A DNA stretch of 64,000 bases from Lachnospiraceae bacterium. GTDB taxonomy: Bacteria > Bacillota > Clostridia > Lachnospirales > Lachnospiraceae. The stretch is taken from NCBI GenBank assembly GCA_021202635.1, contig JAJQCQ010000085.1:100011-164010 (forward strand), in the 5' to 3' direction. Of the stretch, positions 49,797 to 59,042 are shown one piece after another; the stretch's first letter is position 1, and each line of letters opens with the position of its first letter. The notes under the pieces were generated by a model. The model had not been told where the DNA came from. It saw nothing but the letters and a program-made list of their open reading frames with translations, and ran no database searches. The position numbers and the translations under genes are program-made.

Positions 49797-52685
49797 TTAC
49801 GCTGGCACCACAACAAGCTCCGTGAGTTCCGTAATCGCCGTTTCCAGAGCTGCCGGTTCAAACGGCAGGAAGCCCATATGGGTCAGCGCTTCCAGTGAGT
49901 TCGCCGCCATCTCCGGATCACCGGACATCGCAATGCCTGCCAGCGCCGGTGTGTATTTTCCTAAAATACCAATCGCATTCGGATCATGCGCAAGTCTGCC
50001 AAGAGTCGTCTGCCGTGTATATGGCTTCCGATAATCCACGGTCGGCTGATACAGGAAATCATAAGCGCCGGCGGTGAGAATCATTTTCCCGTCCGCATTC
50101 ATGCAAATGCCTGTTCCATCCGCAGATGTGCCAGTCCCGGAAACCAGCGCAGCATCCGCGCCATCTGCCGCAGCATCATATCCCGGCAGCTCCACTTCCG
50201 CCTCACAGTTAAACGGAATTTCCAGATGTACCTTCATCTTTCCATCCGCGCAGATTTCCCAGCTGCTCACATATTTTCCGTTCACGGATTCATACGTGCA
50301 GTCCACCTTCGGGATGCGCACATCCGGGTGCGGCGCGAGAATTGCGCGGCCAAAGCCCGGCGTCAGCGGACGAATGCCCGCTACATACGCATAGACAAAT
50401 TCCATGACTGAGCCATAAGAATAATGATTCAGAGAATTCATGCCCGTGTCGCTGATCGTGCCGTCCTCAAAGACGGAATTCCATCTCTCCCAGACGGTCG
50501 TTGCGCCCAGATTGACGCTGTACAGCCAGCTTGGGAAGCCTTCCTTCAGTAAGAAATCATAGGCCAGCTCTATCATACCCGACTCCGCAAGAACCGTACA
50601 CAGAAGCGGCGCCCCCACAAAGCCGCCCTTGATCTGGTTCAGGTCCTTCTGCAGTCTCGCCCGGAACTGCGCTTTCAGCTTTTCGCGGTCCTGGCCCAGA
50701 CCGAACTTCATCGCAATCACGCCGGCGCTCTGCGTATCAATCGCCAGACGTCCGCTCGGCGTAAAGAATTCCCTGTAAATCGCCGCCTCAATTTTTTTCT
50801 CCAGCTCGCCATAATGTGCGGCGTCCTCCGTCTTTCCAAGGACCTCTGCCATTTCGCGCACCATCTGCGCAGAGCGGTAATAATACAGGGTAGATACATA
50901 GGTGTCGTCGGTGCTGCCCTTAAAGCTGCTCGGCGTAGGACCATCCAGCGCCAGCCAGTCGCCAAAGGTATCCAGGAAATCGAAGAGATACGTGCGTCCG
51001 CGCTCCGCGTCCTGGCGGTCGATGTAATCCACCCAGCCCTTCATCATCGGGTAAGAATACTCCAGTTCCTTTTTATCTCCGTAATAGGTATAGAGCGTAT
51101 AGGGAAGGAAGGTCGCGATATCGCCCCAGACGCTTCCTGCCGATTCCTGATGTCCCATATTCGGCAGGAAATTCGGCATACCGCCGCCTAAATATGCCTG
51201 CTCGTCTTTCAGGTCTTTGACAAACTTATGGAAAAACGCTCTGGTATCCATATGGTAGCTCGCGGTCGGCGCAAATACCTGTGCGTCGCCCGTCCAGCCC
51301 AGGCGCTCGCTTCTCTGCGGACAGTCCGTCGGCATGTCAATAAAGTTTGATTTCAGACCCCATACCGTATTCTCATACAGACGGTTGATTTTTTCATTAC
51401 TTGTCGTGATATAGCCTGTCCTGCGGATATCTGAGTAAAGCACACGGCCGATGAAATTCTCCGCTTTCAGCTCGCCGACCCAGCCGGCCACGCGGATATA
51501 GCGGAAGCCAAAGAAGGTAAAATGCGGACGCACCGTCTCCCTTCTGCCGTCTGATACGTAGATAAACTGTGACTGGGCGTCACGGTAATTTCCATTATAG
51601 AAATTCCCCTTCTGAAGAATCTCGCCGCAGTCAAACACTACCTTCGTCCCTGCCGGAAGCCCTGACTCAAATTCCACAAATCCGGCGAAGTTCTGTCCGA
51701 AATCCAACACCGTCTCGCCCGCCGGCGTCTGAATCACCTCTTTTACCGGAACGGATTCCTTTGCCAGCACCGGAATACTAATGCGGTCCATCAGGTGAGA
51801 TTTTACCAGATTCTTTGTACCCTCATCAGAAGCCGGATCCGCAAGCACTTCTACCGGCTTTTTGGGATTTTCCTTTCCATCCCAAAGCTGACGGTTCAGC
51901 GTCTCACCAAGATAGATACCGGAATCCTCAATGTCCGAGCCATAATACTCCCAGCTGCCGTCAGTCACGATCACTTCACTGGAACCATCCGCGTATTCCA
52001 CATGCAGCTCCGCAATCGCCGCCATGCGGTCGCCGTAATTGTTTGCCTGAAGCGCCAGACCAAATACGGACATATACCAGCCCTTCCCGAGCATGATTTC
52101 CAGGGTATTTTCTTCCTTCAGGCACTCCTCCACCGGGAAAGTGATCACCTGGATATTGTTCTCATAGTTATTGACATAAGGCGTCAGATATTCCTCGCCC
52201 AGCTTCTCACCGTTCAGATACGCCTCAAACATACCAACGCCGGAGATATAAAGCCGCGCGCGGGAGATCTCTCCTTTGAGCGGAAAGCTCTTTGTCATAA
52301 CCGGGTGAAACGCGTCTTCCTTTTTAGCGGCAATCCAGTCAGCCGTCCACGGCTCGTCCATTTTACCGGTCTCAAAGGTCTGCGTCTCGCTCACCGCCTC
52401 ATCCCCGGCGTCTCCGGTCACACAGACACGACAGTAATACGTCGTCCGCGGACTCAGATCCTCTTCCAGTTCTATCAACTGTTCCCCGCCCTGTTCCAGC
52501 GATGCGCCTTCTATTTTGTAAAGAAACTGATTTTCCTTAAAATCCGCGCCTGTGCTTACCTCAATGACCGCATTGGTCTGTTTTTTGCTAATGGTATCGC
52601 AAACATTCCAGGAGCAGGTAATTCCCTCCATACTATACCCCAATGGATTTTCGATTCCATTGATTCTGACATTTGTAATCTTCAT
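49797..52685 (-). CDS. Glycoside hydrolase family 78 (alpha-L-rhamnosidase) with extra C-terminal module
   Basis: This 962-residue cytoplasmic enzyme removes alpha-L-rhamnose from glycosides. N-terminal beta-sandwich domains (about 1-330) lead to the catalytic (alpha/alpha)6 barrel, with the hallmark DCPQRSERLGWTGDAQ near residue 455 and WERWNSVFEDGT further on. A C-terminal beta domain ends near residue 880 (GAYDFLYQP). Beyond it lies a separate mainly helical module of about 75 residues (TTLGRLAHDPNAIGILGKY...) not needed for the GH78 fold. There is no signal peptide. GAGGAT precedes the ATG. The gene heads the minus-strand glycosidase run and is divergent from a second GH2 gene. Confidence 0.93.
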   Translation of the reverse strand: MKITNVRINGIENPLGYSMEGITCSWNVCDTISKKQTNAVIEVSTGADFKENQFLYKIEGASLEQGGEQLIELEEDLSPRTTYYCRVCVTGDAGDEAVSETQTFETGKMDEPWTADWIAAKKEDAFHPVMTKSFPLKGEISRARLYISGVGMFEAYLNGEKLGEEYLTPYVNNYENNIQVITFPVEECLKEENTLEIMLGKGWYMSVFGLALQANNYGDRMAAIAELHVEYADGSSEVIVTDGSWEYYGSDIEDSGIYLGETLNRQLWDGKENPKKPVEVLADPASDEGTKNLVKSHLMDRISIPVLAKESVPVKEVIQTPAGETVLDFGQNFAGFVEFESGLPAGTKVVFDCGEILQKGNFYNGNYRDAQSQFIYVSDGRRETVRPHFTFFGFRYIRVAGWVGELKAENFIGRVLYSDIRRTGYITTSNEKINRLYENTVWGLKSNFIDMPTDCPQRSERLGWTGDAQVFAPTASYHMDTRAFFHKFVKDLKDEQAYLGGGMPNFLPNMGHQESAGSVWGDIATFLPYTLYTYYGDKKELEYSYPMMKGWVDYIDRQDAERGRTYLFDFLDTFGDWLALDGPTPSSFKGSTDDTYVSTLYYYRSAQMVREMAEVLGKTEDAAHYGELEKKIEAAIYREFFTPSGRLAIDTQSAGVIAMKFGLGQDREKLKAQFRARLQKDLNQIKGGFVGAPLLCTVLAESGMIELAYDFLLKEGFPSWLYSVNLGATTVWERWNSVFEDGTISDTGMNSLNHYSYGSVMEFVYAYVAGIRPLTPGFGRAILAPHPDVRIPKVDCTYESVNGKYVSSWEICADGKMKVHLEIPFNCEAEVELPGYDAAADGADAALVSGTGTSADGTGICMNADGKMILTAGAYDFLYQPTVDYRKPYTRQTTLGRLAHDPNAIGILGKYTPALAGIAMSGDPEMAANSLEALTHMGFLPFEPAALETAITELTELVVVPA

Positions 52686-52862
52686 GGCTATCCTCGCTTT
52701 CCATTCCGTATCTGTAACAGCATCTGCTCTGCGCTGTTACATACAATCGTATAGTGCCAGTTTAGTAAAGAAAAGTCAAAATTTCCATGTTCTTTCTTTT
52801 ACTCTATCCGACTTATTTTCACACTTTTCTTTTTTCTGCTGGCGTTCTTCATCATTTTACTA

Positions 52863-52884
52863 TATACTATTTGAACGGTCGTTC
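52863..52884 (+). promoter_or_regulatory. -10 box and adjoining palindrome upstream of the GH2 gene
   Basis: TATACT (52863-52868) has only a poor -35 (TGGCGT) 17 bases upstream, as expected of an activator-dependent promoter. The perfect 12-base palindrome GAACGGTCGTTC (52873-52884) overlaps the expected start site and is a candidate repressor operator. Confidence 0.45.
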
Positions 52885-52930
52885 CAAAAGATGAATAAAA
52901 CGGCATTTTGACAAAAGAGGGAGGTACACA

Positions 52931-55411
52931 ATGATTTCTTATGATTTTGACAAAGACTGGGCATTTTCGTATTCCACCGGAAATGCTTACTGTGACAGAA
53001 AGGGCGCCGCTTATAAAAAAACGGTGAATCTGCCGCATGACTTTATGATTTCCACAGAACGTACACCAGACGCGCCAATGGAGGGCGCCGGCGGCTTTTT
53101 CCAGGGAGGAATCGGTACCTATGAGAAGTATTTTTCGCTTGAGGAATCGCAAAAAGGGCATCCGTTCCTACTTCTGATCGAAGGCTCCTATGGAAATACA
53201 GAAGTCTGGATCAATGGCAGCATGGCCGCGCTGCACCACTATGGGTATACAGAGTTTTACGCGGATCTGACCAAATGGCTGAAATTTGGCGAGCAGAACA
53301 AGCTGAAAATAGTAGTAGAAAACAACGCACATCCAAACAGCCGCTGGTATTCCGGCAGCGGACTTTACCGCCACGTGCGTCTGCTTGAAGGCGGTTCCGT
53401 GTATCTTGCGCCGTGGTCCGTAGGCATCCAGACACCGGATCTGCGTACCATACAGGCAGATGTGACACTGACAAAGGCTGCCGCGATGCAACAGGGAAGT
53501 GAATGTGAAGTAGCGCTCTCCATTTTCGATTCAGAAGGTAACTGCATCGCAGAAAAAACAAAAACAGTCGTATGCAATGCAGCAGAAACGACCTGTCACT
53601 TTACCTTTACACAGGATGGCCTGCTCCCCTGGTCTCTGGAACATCCCTACCTGTATACGGCGGCTGTGCGGGTATGTGAAACAGGGAAAGCAAACGATGC
53701 TGCTTCCGATCATGCGGCGCAGATTCCGGAGGAGACAAAAGAGGTCTGCTTTGGCGTCCGTACGCTCTCCTTTACACGCGAACGTGGTTTTTGTCTGAAT
53801 GAGATTCCCGTAAAGCTTAAAGGCGGATGCATTCACCATGACAATGGCGTGGTGGGAAGCTGCGCGTTTGATGAGATGGAATACCGCAGGATTCGCCTGC
53901 TCAAGGAAAGCGGCTACAATGCCATCCGTACCAGTCACAACCCGCCCAGCACTGCTCTGCTTGACGCCTGCGACCGCCTGGGTATGCTGGTGATGGACGA
54001 GGCATTTGACTGCTGGCGCGCGAAAAAGAATCCGTTTGACTATCATCTTTATTTTGAGGATCACTGGAAGGAAGACCTTGCTTCCATGGTTCTGCGCGAC
54101 CGGAATCATCCCTCTGTTATTATGTACAGCATCGGCAATGAGATTGGCGAACGCGACGGAAGCGGAAACGGGCCGGAAATCTCGGCTGCGATGTGCGCGT
54201 ATGTCCGCAGCCTGGACAGCACCAGAGCAATCACAAACGGCGTGTGCGCAGTCTTTCTGGACGCCGGAGAATTCGGCGGCATACTGGCGAATATTTTCGG
54301 CAGCGGCGAGGAAATCGACTTTGCGGGTCTTCCGGACGAAGTAAAAGCGTTTCTTGCGCAGGCAGATGAAGTGACAAAAAACTGGGGCGCGATTACCGCC
54401 GATTATGTAAAGGAGCTGGATGTCGTCGGTTACAATTATCTGGACGACCGCTATACGCAGGACGGGCAGGATTTCCCGGAACGCATCATCGTCGGCACGG
54501 AAAGCTATCCGAAAGCGATGAAGCAGGTCTGGGCGCATACGATGGCGCATCCCTATGTGATCGGCGACTTCACCTGGACAGCGATGGACTATCTGGGTGA
54601 GAGCGGCATCGGACACGCCTTTTACGATCAGCAGGGCGGCCTCTTCTGCGATTATCCGTGGCACACCGGCAACTGCGGCGACTTTGACATCTGCGGCTAT
54701 CTCCGCCCGCAGGGAAAATTCCGCCGTCTGCTGTGGGGGACGGATCATGCGCCGGTGATTACCATTCTGCATCCGAAGCACACCGGCAAAAAAGAATCCA
54801 TCTCCAGCTGGGGCTGGGCGGATGTATACGAAAGCTATACCTGGCCGGGCTATGAGGGAAAAGAGATTCGCGCGGATCTCTACAGTGACGCGGACGAGAT
54901 CGAGGTGAAAGTCAACGGCAGACGCATCTGCCGGGAAGCCGTACCGGATAGCGGCATCGTATCGCTCAGCCTGACCTACAAGCCGGGAACGATAGAAGTC
55001 ATCAACTACCGCGGCGGTCTGGAAGCAGAGCATAGCGCCCTTTCTACAGCCGGCGAAGCGGTATCCATAAAACTGACGCTGGAAAATTACAGCGAATCAG
55101 ATGATGCGAAATGGCTGTGCAATGGAAAAGACAGTGAGCTTCTGATCCTCCAGGCGGAAGCCGTAGACAAGGATGGAAATCGTGTGCCCAGCTGGGAGAA
55201 AGAGGTTCTCTGTGAAATCAGCGGCGCGGGAGAACTCTCCGGTTTCGGTTCCGGCAATCCGCAAAGCGAAGACAACTACACCCTCGGACGCTGCCATTTC
55301 TTTGAAGGCCGGGCGATGCTGGTTGTAAGGCGGACAGAAGGACAGGAAGCAATCCACATTCAGCTGAAAGAAACCTGTGAAGGAATATCCAGTGAAAAAG
55401 GAACCTTTTAA
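52931..55411 (+). CDS. Glycoside hydrolase family 2 (beta-galactosidase-like), divergent copy
   Basis: This 826-residue cytoplasmic enzyme shares the architecture of the GH2 protein at 39319-41829: a jelly-roll domain, an Ig-like domain, a barrel with acid/base Glu404 (YSIGNEIGE) and nucleophile Glu524 (VGTESYPK), then C-terminal Ig-like domains ending in GFGSGNPQSEDNY. It lacks the Ala/Asp-rich insertion of the other copy. GGGAGGT precedes the ATG. It is transcribed away from GH78 across a 245-base control region and ends at a clear terminator. The sugar specificity is unknown. Confidence 0.9.
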   Translation: MISYDFDKDWAFSYSTGNAYCDRKGAAYKKTVNLPHDFMISTERTPDAPMEGAGGFFQGGIGTYEKYFSLEESQKGHPFLLLIEGSYGNTEVWINGSMAALHHYGYTEFYADLTKWLKFGEQNKLKIVVENNAHPNSRWYSGSGLYRHVRLLEGGSVYLAPWSVGIQTPDLRTIQADVTLTKAAAMQQGSECEVALSIFDSEGNCIAEKTKTVVCNAAETTCHFTFTQDGLLPWSLEHPYLYTAAVRVCETGKANDAASDHAAQIPEETKEVCFGVRTLSFTRERGFCLNEIPVKLKGGCIHHDNGVVGSCAFDEMEYRRIRLLKESGYNAIRTSHNPPSTALLDACDRLGMLVMDEAFDCWRAKKNPFDYHLYFEDHWKEDLASMVLRDRNHPSVIMYSIGNEIGERDGSGNGPEISAAMCAYVRSLDSTRAITNGVCAVFLDAGEFGGILANIFGSGEEIDFAGLPDEVKAFLAQADEVTKNWGAITADYVKELDVVGYNYLDDRYTQDGQDFPERIIVGTESYPKAMKQVWAHTMAHPYVIGDFTWTAMDYLGESGIGHAFYDQQGGLFCDYPWHTGNCGDFDICGYLRPQGKFRRLLWGTDHAPVITILHPKHTGKKESISSWGWADVYESYTWPGYEGKEIRADLYSDADEIEVKVNGRRICREAVPDSGIVSLSLTYKPGTIEVINYRGGLEAEHSALSTAGEAVSIKLTLENYSESDDAKWLCNGKDSELLILQAEAVDKDGNRVPSWEKEVLCEISGAGELSGFGSGNPQSEDNYTLGRCHFFEGRAMLVVRRTEGQEAIHIQLKETCEGISSEKGTF

Positions 55412-55486
55412 TTTCTGCCTGCCGATTCATGAGTACATTATATAAAGACACGACAGTGGTAGTATAAAGACAATAGAACGATTCAT

Positions 55487-55516
55487 GCCCTGCGCATTCA
55501 TCCGCGCAGGGCTTTT
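55487..55516 (+). terminator. Intrinsic terminator of the divergent GH2 gene
   Basis: GCCCTGCGC (55487-55495) and GCGCAGGGC (55504-55512) form a perfect 9-base stem, followed by TTTT. It lies about 75 bases past the stop codon. Confidence 0.8.
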
Positions 55517-55526
55517 GATATGCGCA

Positions 55527-55569
55527 GGGGCGCACATGGAAGTTTTCCAGCTGACGCTGGATGCGCCCC
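55527..55569. other. Second hairpin between GH2 and araC-type genes
   Basis: GGGGCGCA (55527-55534) and TGCGCCCC (55562-55569) enclose an inner CCAGC-TGAC-GCTGG hairpin. A further GAGTAGG/CCTACTC pair follows within 40 bases. The remainder of the 300-base gap holds the araC-type promoter and no gene. Confidence 0.5.
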
Positions 55570-55623
55570 GCGCGGCGAGTAGGGAGAAAATCTGCCTACT
55601 CAATTGGAACCGACATATTTTCA

Positions 55624-55653
55624 TTGCCAATTCATATAAACATATGCTATACT
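55624..55653 (+). promoter_or_regulatory. Promoter of the AraC-family regulator
   Basis: TTGCCA (55624-55629) and TATACT (55648-55653) are spaced by 18 bases with an extended -10 TG at 55645-55646. The start codon is about 58 bases downstream. Confidence 0.68.
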
Positions 55654-55711
55654 TCAAAAAAATATATTATTTTCAGTTACTGTTTTTTAACATGCATTCT
55701 GAGGTATCTTT

Positions 55712-56842
55712 ATGAACTACTATATCACTTATGGAGAATTCCAGAGACATCTGACCAATTATTACCAGAGAACCGGCAGTCGTTCACAGTTTCTTGAAAT
55801 GATGAACTTCCTGTACCGCAAGGGACTTCTCTCTGAAACCCCTTTGCCGGACGTCTCGCCGCACCAGATGCTGGATGATATGAGCATGGAGGAAATCAAT
55901 CAATTCATTGATTCCCTGGTATTTACGATTAACGCTTATGAGAACGACCCCACCTGCGTGATGGAGACCGATATCATCCCGAATTCCCGCGATGTCTTTA
56001 TCATCCGCCATCCGCGCTACACCCGTCCGCTGCTTCATAAACACAATTATTTCGAAATTAATTATGTTGCCAGCGGCGAATGCACGTTTCAGTTTGAGAA
56101 GAGCTCTCGTGTTCTCAGGGAAGGTGAGTTCTGTATGATCGCCCCCGGCTCCATGCATGACCTGACGATTGATGACGACTCCACGGTACTCTGTATCATG
56201 TTGCGCAAAAGTACATTTAACAAAACCTTTCTGTCCCTGCTGTCCGGAAAAAATCTGCTTTCACAGTTTTTCCACACCTTTTTGTCAGAAAACAGCCATA
56301 CAAATTATCTGCTGTTTTTCTGTCCGACTACCAAATGGCTGCGGCTGATTGTCTTTAACGCCATGCTCGAATGCTATAAACCGGACCCATACAGCAATAA
56401 TTGCTGTATCAGCTGGCTGAATCAGATGTTTTCCTATATGCTGCGCAATTACAGTCAGACGGTTCAGTTCTATGATTATCAGTTTGGGTCTGAGTTTTCA
56501 CTGGTGCTTCAGTATATCCAGCATCATTATCAGACACTGACGCTGTCCGCTCTGGCTGAATTTTTTCACTACAGCGAGCCCTATCTGTGTACCCTCATCA
56601 AGCAGAATACCGGGCAGAATTTCACAGAACTGGTTAAAGGTCTGCGGATGTCCGAGGCAGTGGATTATCTGGTAAATACCAATATGAGTATCGGGGACAT
56701 TGCGGAAAAAGTCGGCTATAATTCTTCCGACCATTTTTCCCGGGTATTTCGCTCGCAATACCAGATGTCTCCGCAGAAATACCGGAAAGAGCACAAGCTT
56801 TCTTCGGATGAGGCACTGGTACCGTTCCGCATGGATGAGTAA
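55712..56842 (+). CDS. AraC-family transcriptional regulator with cupin sensor domain
   Basis: This 376-residue regulator has an N-terminal extension, a cupin-like sugar-sensing domain (about 85-175; HKHNYFEINYVASGECTFQF in parts) and a C-terminal double helix-turn-helix (about 265-365). The latter contains LTLSALAEFFHYSEPYLCTLIK and the AraC signature IGDIAEKVGYNSSDHFSRVF read in overlapping parts. TGAGGT precedes the ATG. Its central place among glycosidase genes makes those genes the likely targets. The inducer is unknown but is probably a sugar or glycoside. Confidence 0.93.
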   Translation: MNYYITYGEFQRHLTNYYQRTGSRSQFLEMMNFLYRKGLLSETPLPDVSPHQMLDDMSMEEINQFIDSLVFTINAYENDPTCVMETDIIPNSRDVFIIRHPRYTRPLLHKHNYFEINYVASGECTFQFEKSSRVLREGEFCMIAPGSMHDLTIDDDSTVLCIMLRKSTFNKTFLSLLSGKNLLSQFFHTFLSENSHTNYLLFFCPTTKWLRLIVFNAMLECYKPDPYSNNCCISWLNQMFSYMLRNYSQTVQFYDYQFGSEFSLVLQYIQHHYQTLTLSALAEFFHYSEPYLCTLIKQNTGQNFTELVKGLRMSEAVDYLVNTNMSIGDIAEKVGYNSSDHFSRVFRSQYQMSPQKYRKEHKLSSDEALVPFRMDE

Positions 56843-56937
56843 AGAGAAATCGAGCAGCAGACAGTCTCCTGCCTGCTACTCGCCTGCGTTGGCCGCGGGC
56901 AGCAGAGCTGCCAGACTCCATGCGCGGCCATGCGCAT

Positions 56938-56982
56938 AAAAGCGCCTGACTTGAAACAACTCTGTTTTCTATAGTCAGGCGC
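56938..56982 (-). terminator. Terminator of the GH43 gene
   Basis: GCGCCTGACT (56942-56951) and AGTCAGGCGC (56973-56982) pair perfectly over 10 bases; on the minus strand TTTT follows. It begins 9 bases after the GH43 stop codon and may also serve the convergent AraC-type gene. Confidence 0.75.
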
Positions 56983-56990
56983 GATCCTAT

Positions 56991-58508
56991 TTACTCAATA
57001 TGGAATGCTGCGAAATCTAATTTTCCCTCAGTGACTACAAAGTAAAGCGCATGCGTCCCTTTTGTAACAGTAAGCGAAGTCTTTATGCTCTTCCAGTCGT
57101 TACCCTCCGTTTCCTCTTCTGAAATATCTGTCGCTATGCTTGCAATCACCGCCCCGTCCGGGTTATCCAGGCGTACCTCCATGCTTCCGTTTCCGCGAAG
57201 CTCCAATGAAATATTCTTTTCGGTGCCATCAAATGCAAAATATTTAAATCCGGCCACTGCGCCCCTGCGAAGATTATAAATGTAAGGTTTCAGGCCTTTA
57301 TTGGTTGCATCGTTATCATCTGCCGCCGCTTCTTCCGTGATATAAGGCCACTCCTCCGGAATCACAAGCGCGCCGCCCTCCGGGCCAGATTCCACTACAT
57401 GCCCTACCTTCGTGCGGTCGCCCTCGGTGAGATGGCAGGCAATATAGGTTTCATAACGTCCTTTCGCAGGAAGCGGACCGCCATTCAGTCCACAGCTGGT
57501 AATCGCGATCTGCGGGATGGTGCCGTCCTCAAGAATCTGCACTTCGTCTGCACACCCCTGTCTGGAAAAACCAGTGCCATGCGTCTGGCGGTGCCAGAAA
57601 ATATAATATTTGTCCTGAATCTGAACCAGGCCGCCGTGATTGTTTCCGGTATAATTAACCGCCAGTTCATTTTCTTCGAATCCAAGGTCTCCGTTCGAGA
57701 CAATCACGCCCTTATACACAAACGGTCCTTCCGGCGTCTTTGCCATTCCATAGCAGAGCTCATGCCCCTGCAGGCTGGAATAAACAAAATAATACCATTC
57801 GCCAAATTTCCGGATACTGGATGCCTCAAAAAACGGATGTGCCTCATAACAGGTTCCGGCAGCGGTATCACAGCCATTCACCACACATTTCGGTTCACTG
57901 ATGATGGTGTGCATATCATCCGCCAGACGGACCATCATACCGCCCGGAATCTCCAGATGTTCCATTCCCGGAAAGCGCACGGGCGGACAAAATCCATAAT
58001 AGAGATAGTTTCCGCTCTCCTCCGAGAGAATCGCCGGGTCAAACCAGCGGCCAATCTGTGGAATGGTTCCATCCGGCTTTCTGACATAATCGAGAAATTC
58101 ATACTTTCCGGCCGGAGTATCACACACGGCTACGGAAATCACATTGGTAAAATCCAGTGCATAATACAGATAATACCAGCCATCCGGTCCTTTTGCCACG
58201 TCCGGTGCGTATAACTGGTGCAGATGTTTCCCGGAAAAGGCAACGTCAAATTCGGGCAGCTTTCCCTCATCATAGGGCGCCCCATTGATCGGATCCTGCT
58301 CCTTTCGGTAAATGACGCCCTCATAGCGCCAGGCACCCGGGTCATCGACCGGAGCGCTCCACCCCGCGTAATCATCCTCGCAATAGGACGTCCCGTTTCG
58401 CCTGTCATGGCTTCCGAAAATATAAATTCTTCCGTCAAATACATGCGGTTCCCCATCCGGAACCGTCTCCCAGAATGGGAGATATGGGTTCAATCCCAAC
58501 GCTTTCAT
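56991..58508 (-). CDS. Glycoside hydrolase family 43 protein with CBM6-like domain
   Basis: This 505-residue cytoplasmic protein has a five-bladed propeller of the GH43 type (about 1-330). Residues of the expected acidic triad are seen in FDGRIYIFGSHD, APDVAKGPDGWYYLYY and CYEAHPFFEASSIRK. A beta-sandwich like CBM6 occupies about 370-505. GH43 enzymes act on arabinosides, xylosides and galactosides; the specificity is not clear. There is no signal peptide, so substrates would be imported. GGAGG precedes the ATG. It is encoded 39 bases after the ThrE-type pair. Confidence 0.88.
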   Translation of the reverse strand: MKALGLNPYLPFWETVPDGEPHVFDGRIYIFGSHDRRNGTSYCEDDYAGWSAPVDDPGAWRYEGVIYRKEQDPINGAPYDEGKLPEFDVAFSGKHLHQLYAPDVAKGPDGWYYLYYALDFTNVISVAVCDTPAGKYEFLDYVRKPDGTIPQIGRWFDPAILSEESGNYLYYGFCPPVRFPGMEHLEIPGGMMVRLADDMHTIISEPKCVVNGCDTAAGTCYEAHPFFEASSIRKFGEWYYFVYSSLQGHELCYGMAKTPEGPFVYKGVIVSNGDLGFEENELAVNYTGNNHGGLVQIQDKYYIFWHRQTHGTGFSRQGCADEVQILEDGTIPQIAITSCGLNGGPLPAKGRYETYIACHLTEGDRTKVGHVVESGPEGGALVIPEEWPYITEEAAADDNDATNKGLKPYIYNLRRGAVAGFKYFAFDGTEKNISLELRGNGSMEVRLDNPDGAVIASIATDISEEETEGNDWKSIKTSLTVTKGTHALYFVVTEGKLDFAAFHIE

Positions 58509-58547
58509 CTTTCGAGTTCCTCCTTCGCTGATTATTTTTATTAAATC

Positions 58548-59042
58548 CTATTTTTGTACGACCTTATTGTTATGCGGCATATTGCCCTCGCGCAGTTTTT
58601 TCCAATGAAGCGCCCGGTAATGCCTCTCGTAGTACATTACCATTGAGACAACCACAAATCCGATCCCCACGCCAAGAAGAGAATGGACACAGGTAACCGC
58701 GTTCGCCCGGATGCGTTCCGTATCCTGCAGGACAAGACCTACCACCGTATAATATAGCGGAGTCCCCGGAATTAATGGGATGATGGATGGATAAAGAAAA
58801 ACCGTAGACGGATTTTTCGTATATACCGCCATGCATTCCGCGAAGAGCGCGGCCGCCATGGCTGCCAGAAAGCTGTAGATAAAACTCTCTGAAATCAGCT
58901 GCAGCAAAATCAGATATACCAATCGGGTAAGCGCTCCGCCCAGCCCTGCGTAAACCAGATATTTTTTCTCAATCCGAAAGACAATTCCAAATCCGACCGA
59001 CGCGAAAAATGAGACAATCACAAGTTTTACAGCCTCTACCAT
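58548..59042 (-). CDS. Threonine/serine exporter family, small membrane subunit (YjjB/ThrE C-domain type)
   Basis: This 164-residue protein with four or five hydrophobic segments corresponds to the C-terminal membrane half of ThrE (VYAGLGGALTRLVYL, FLYPSIIPLIPGTPLYY). The proline/glycine-rich SIIPLIPGTPLYY loop is typical. Its start overlaps the end of the preceding subunit by 7 bases, so the two are translated together and form a split ThrE-like carrier. Such pairs export amino acids or dicarboxylates; E. coli YjjPB exports succinate. Confidence 0.88.
   Translation of the reverse strand: MVEAVKLVIVSFFASVGFGIVFRIEKKYLVYAGLGGALTRLVYLILLQLISESFIYSFLAAMAAALFAECMAVYTKNPSTVFLYPSIIPLIPGTPLYYTVVGLVLQDTERIRANAVTCVHSLLGVGIGFVVVSMVMYYERHYRALHWKKLREGNMPHNNKVVQK

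Noticed and set aside
53531..55033. A 500-codon open frame on the minus strand opposite the divergent GH2 gene
   Set aside because: It is the complement of conserved GH2 catalytic sequence, with no start signal and no domain.
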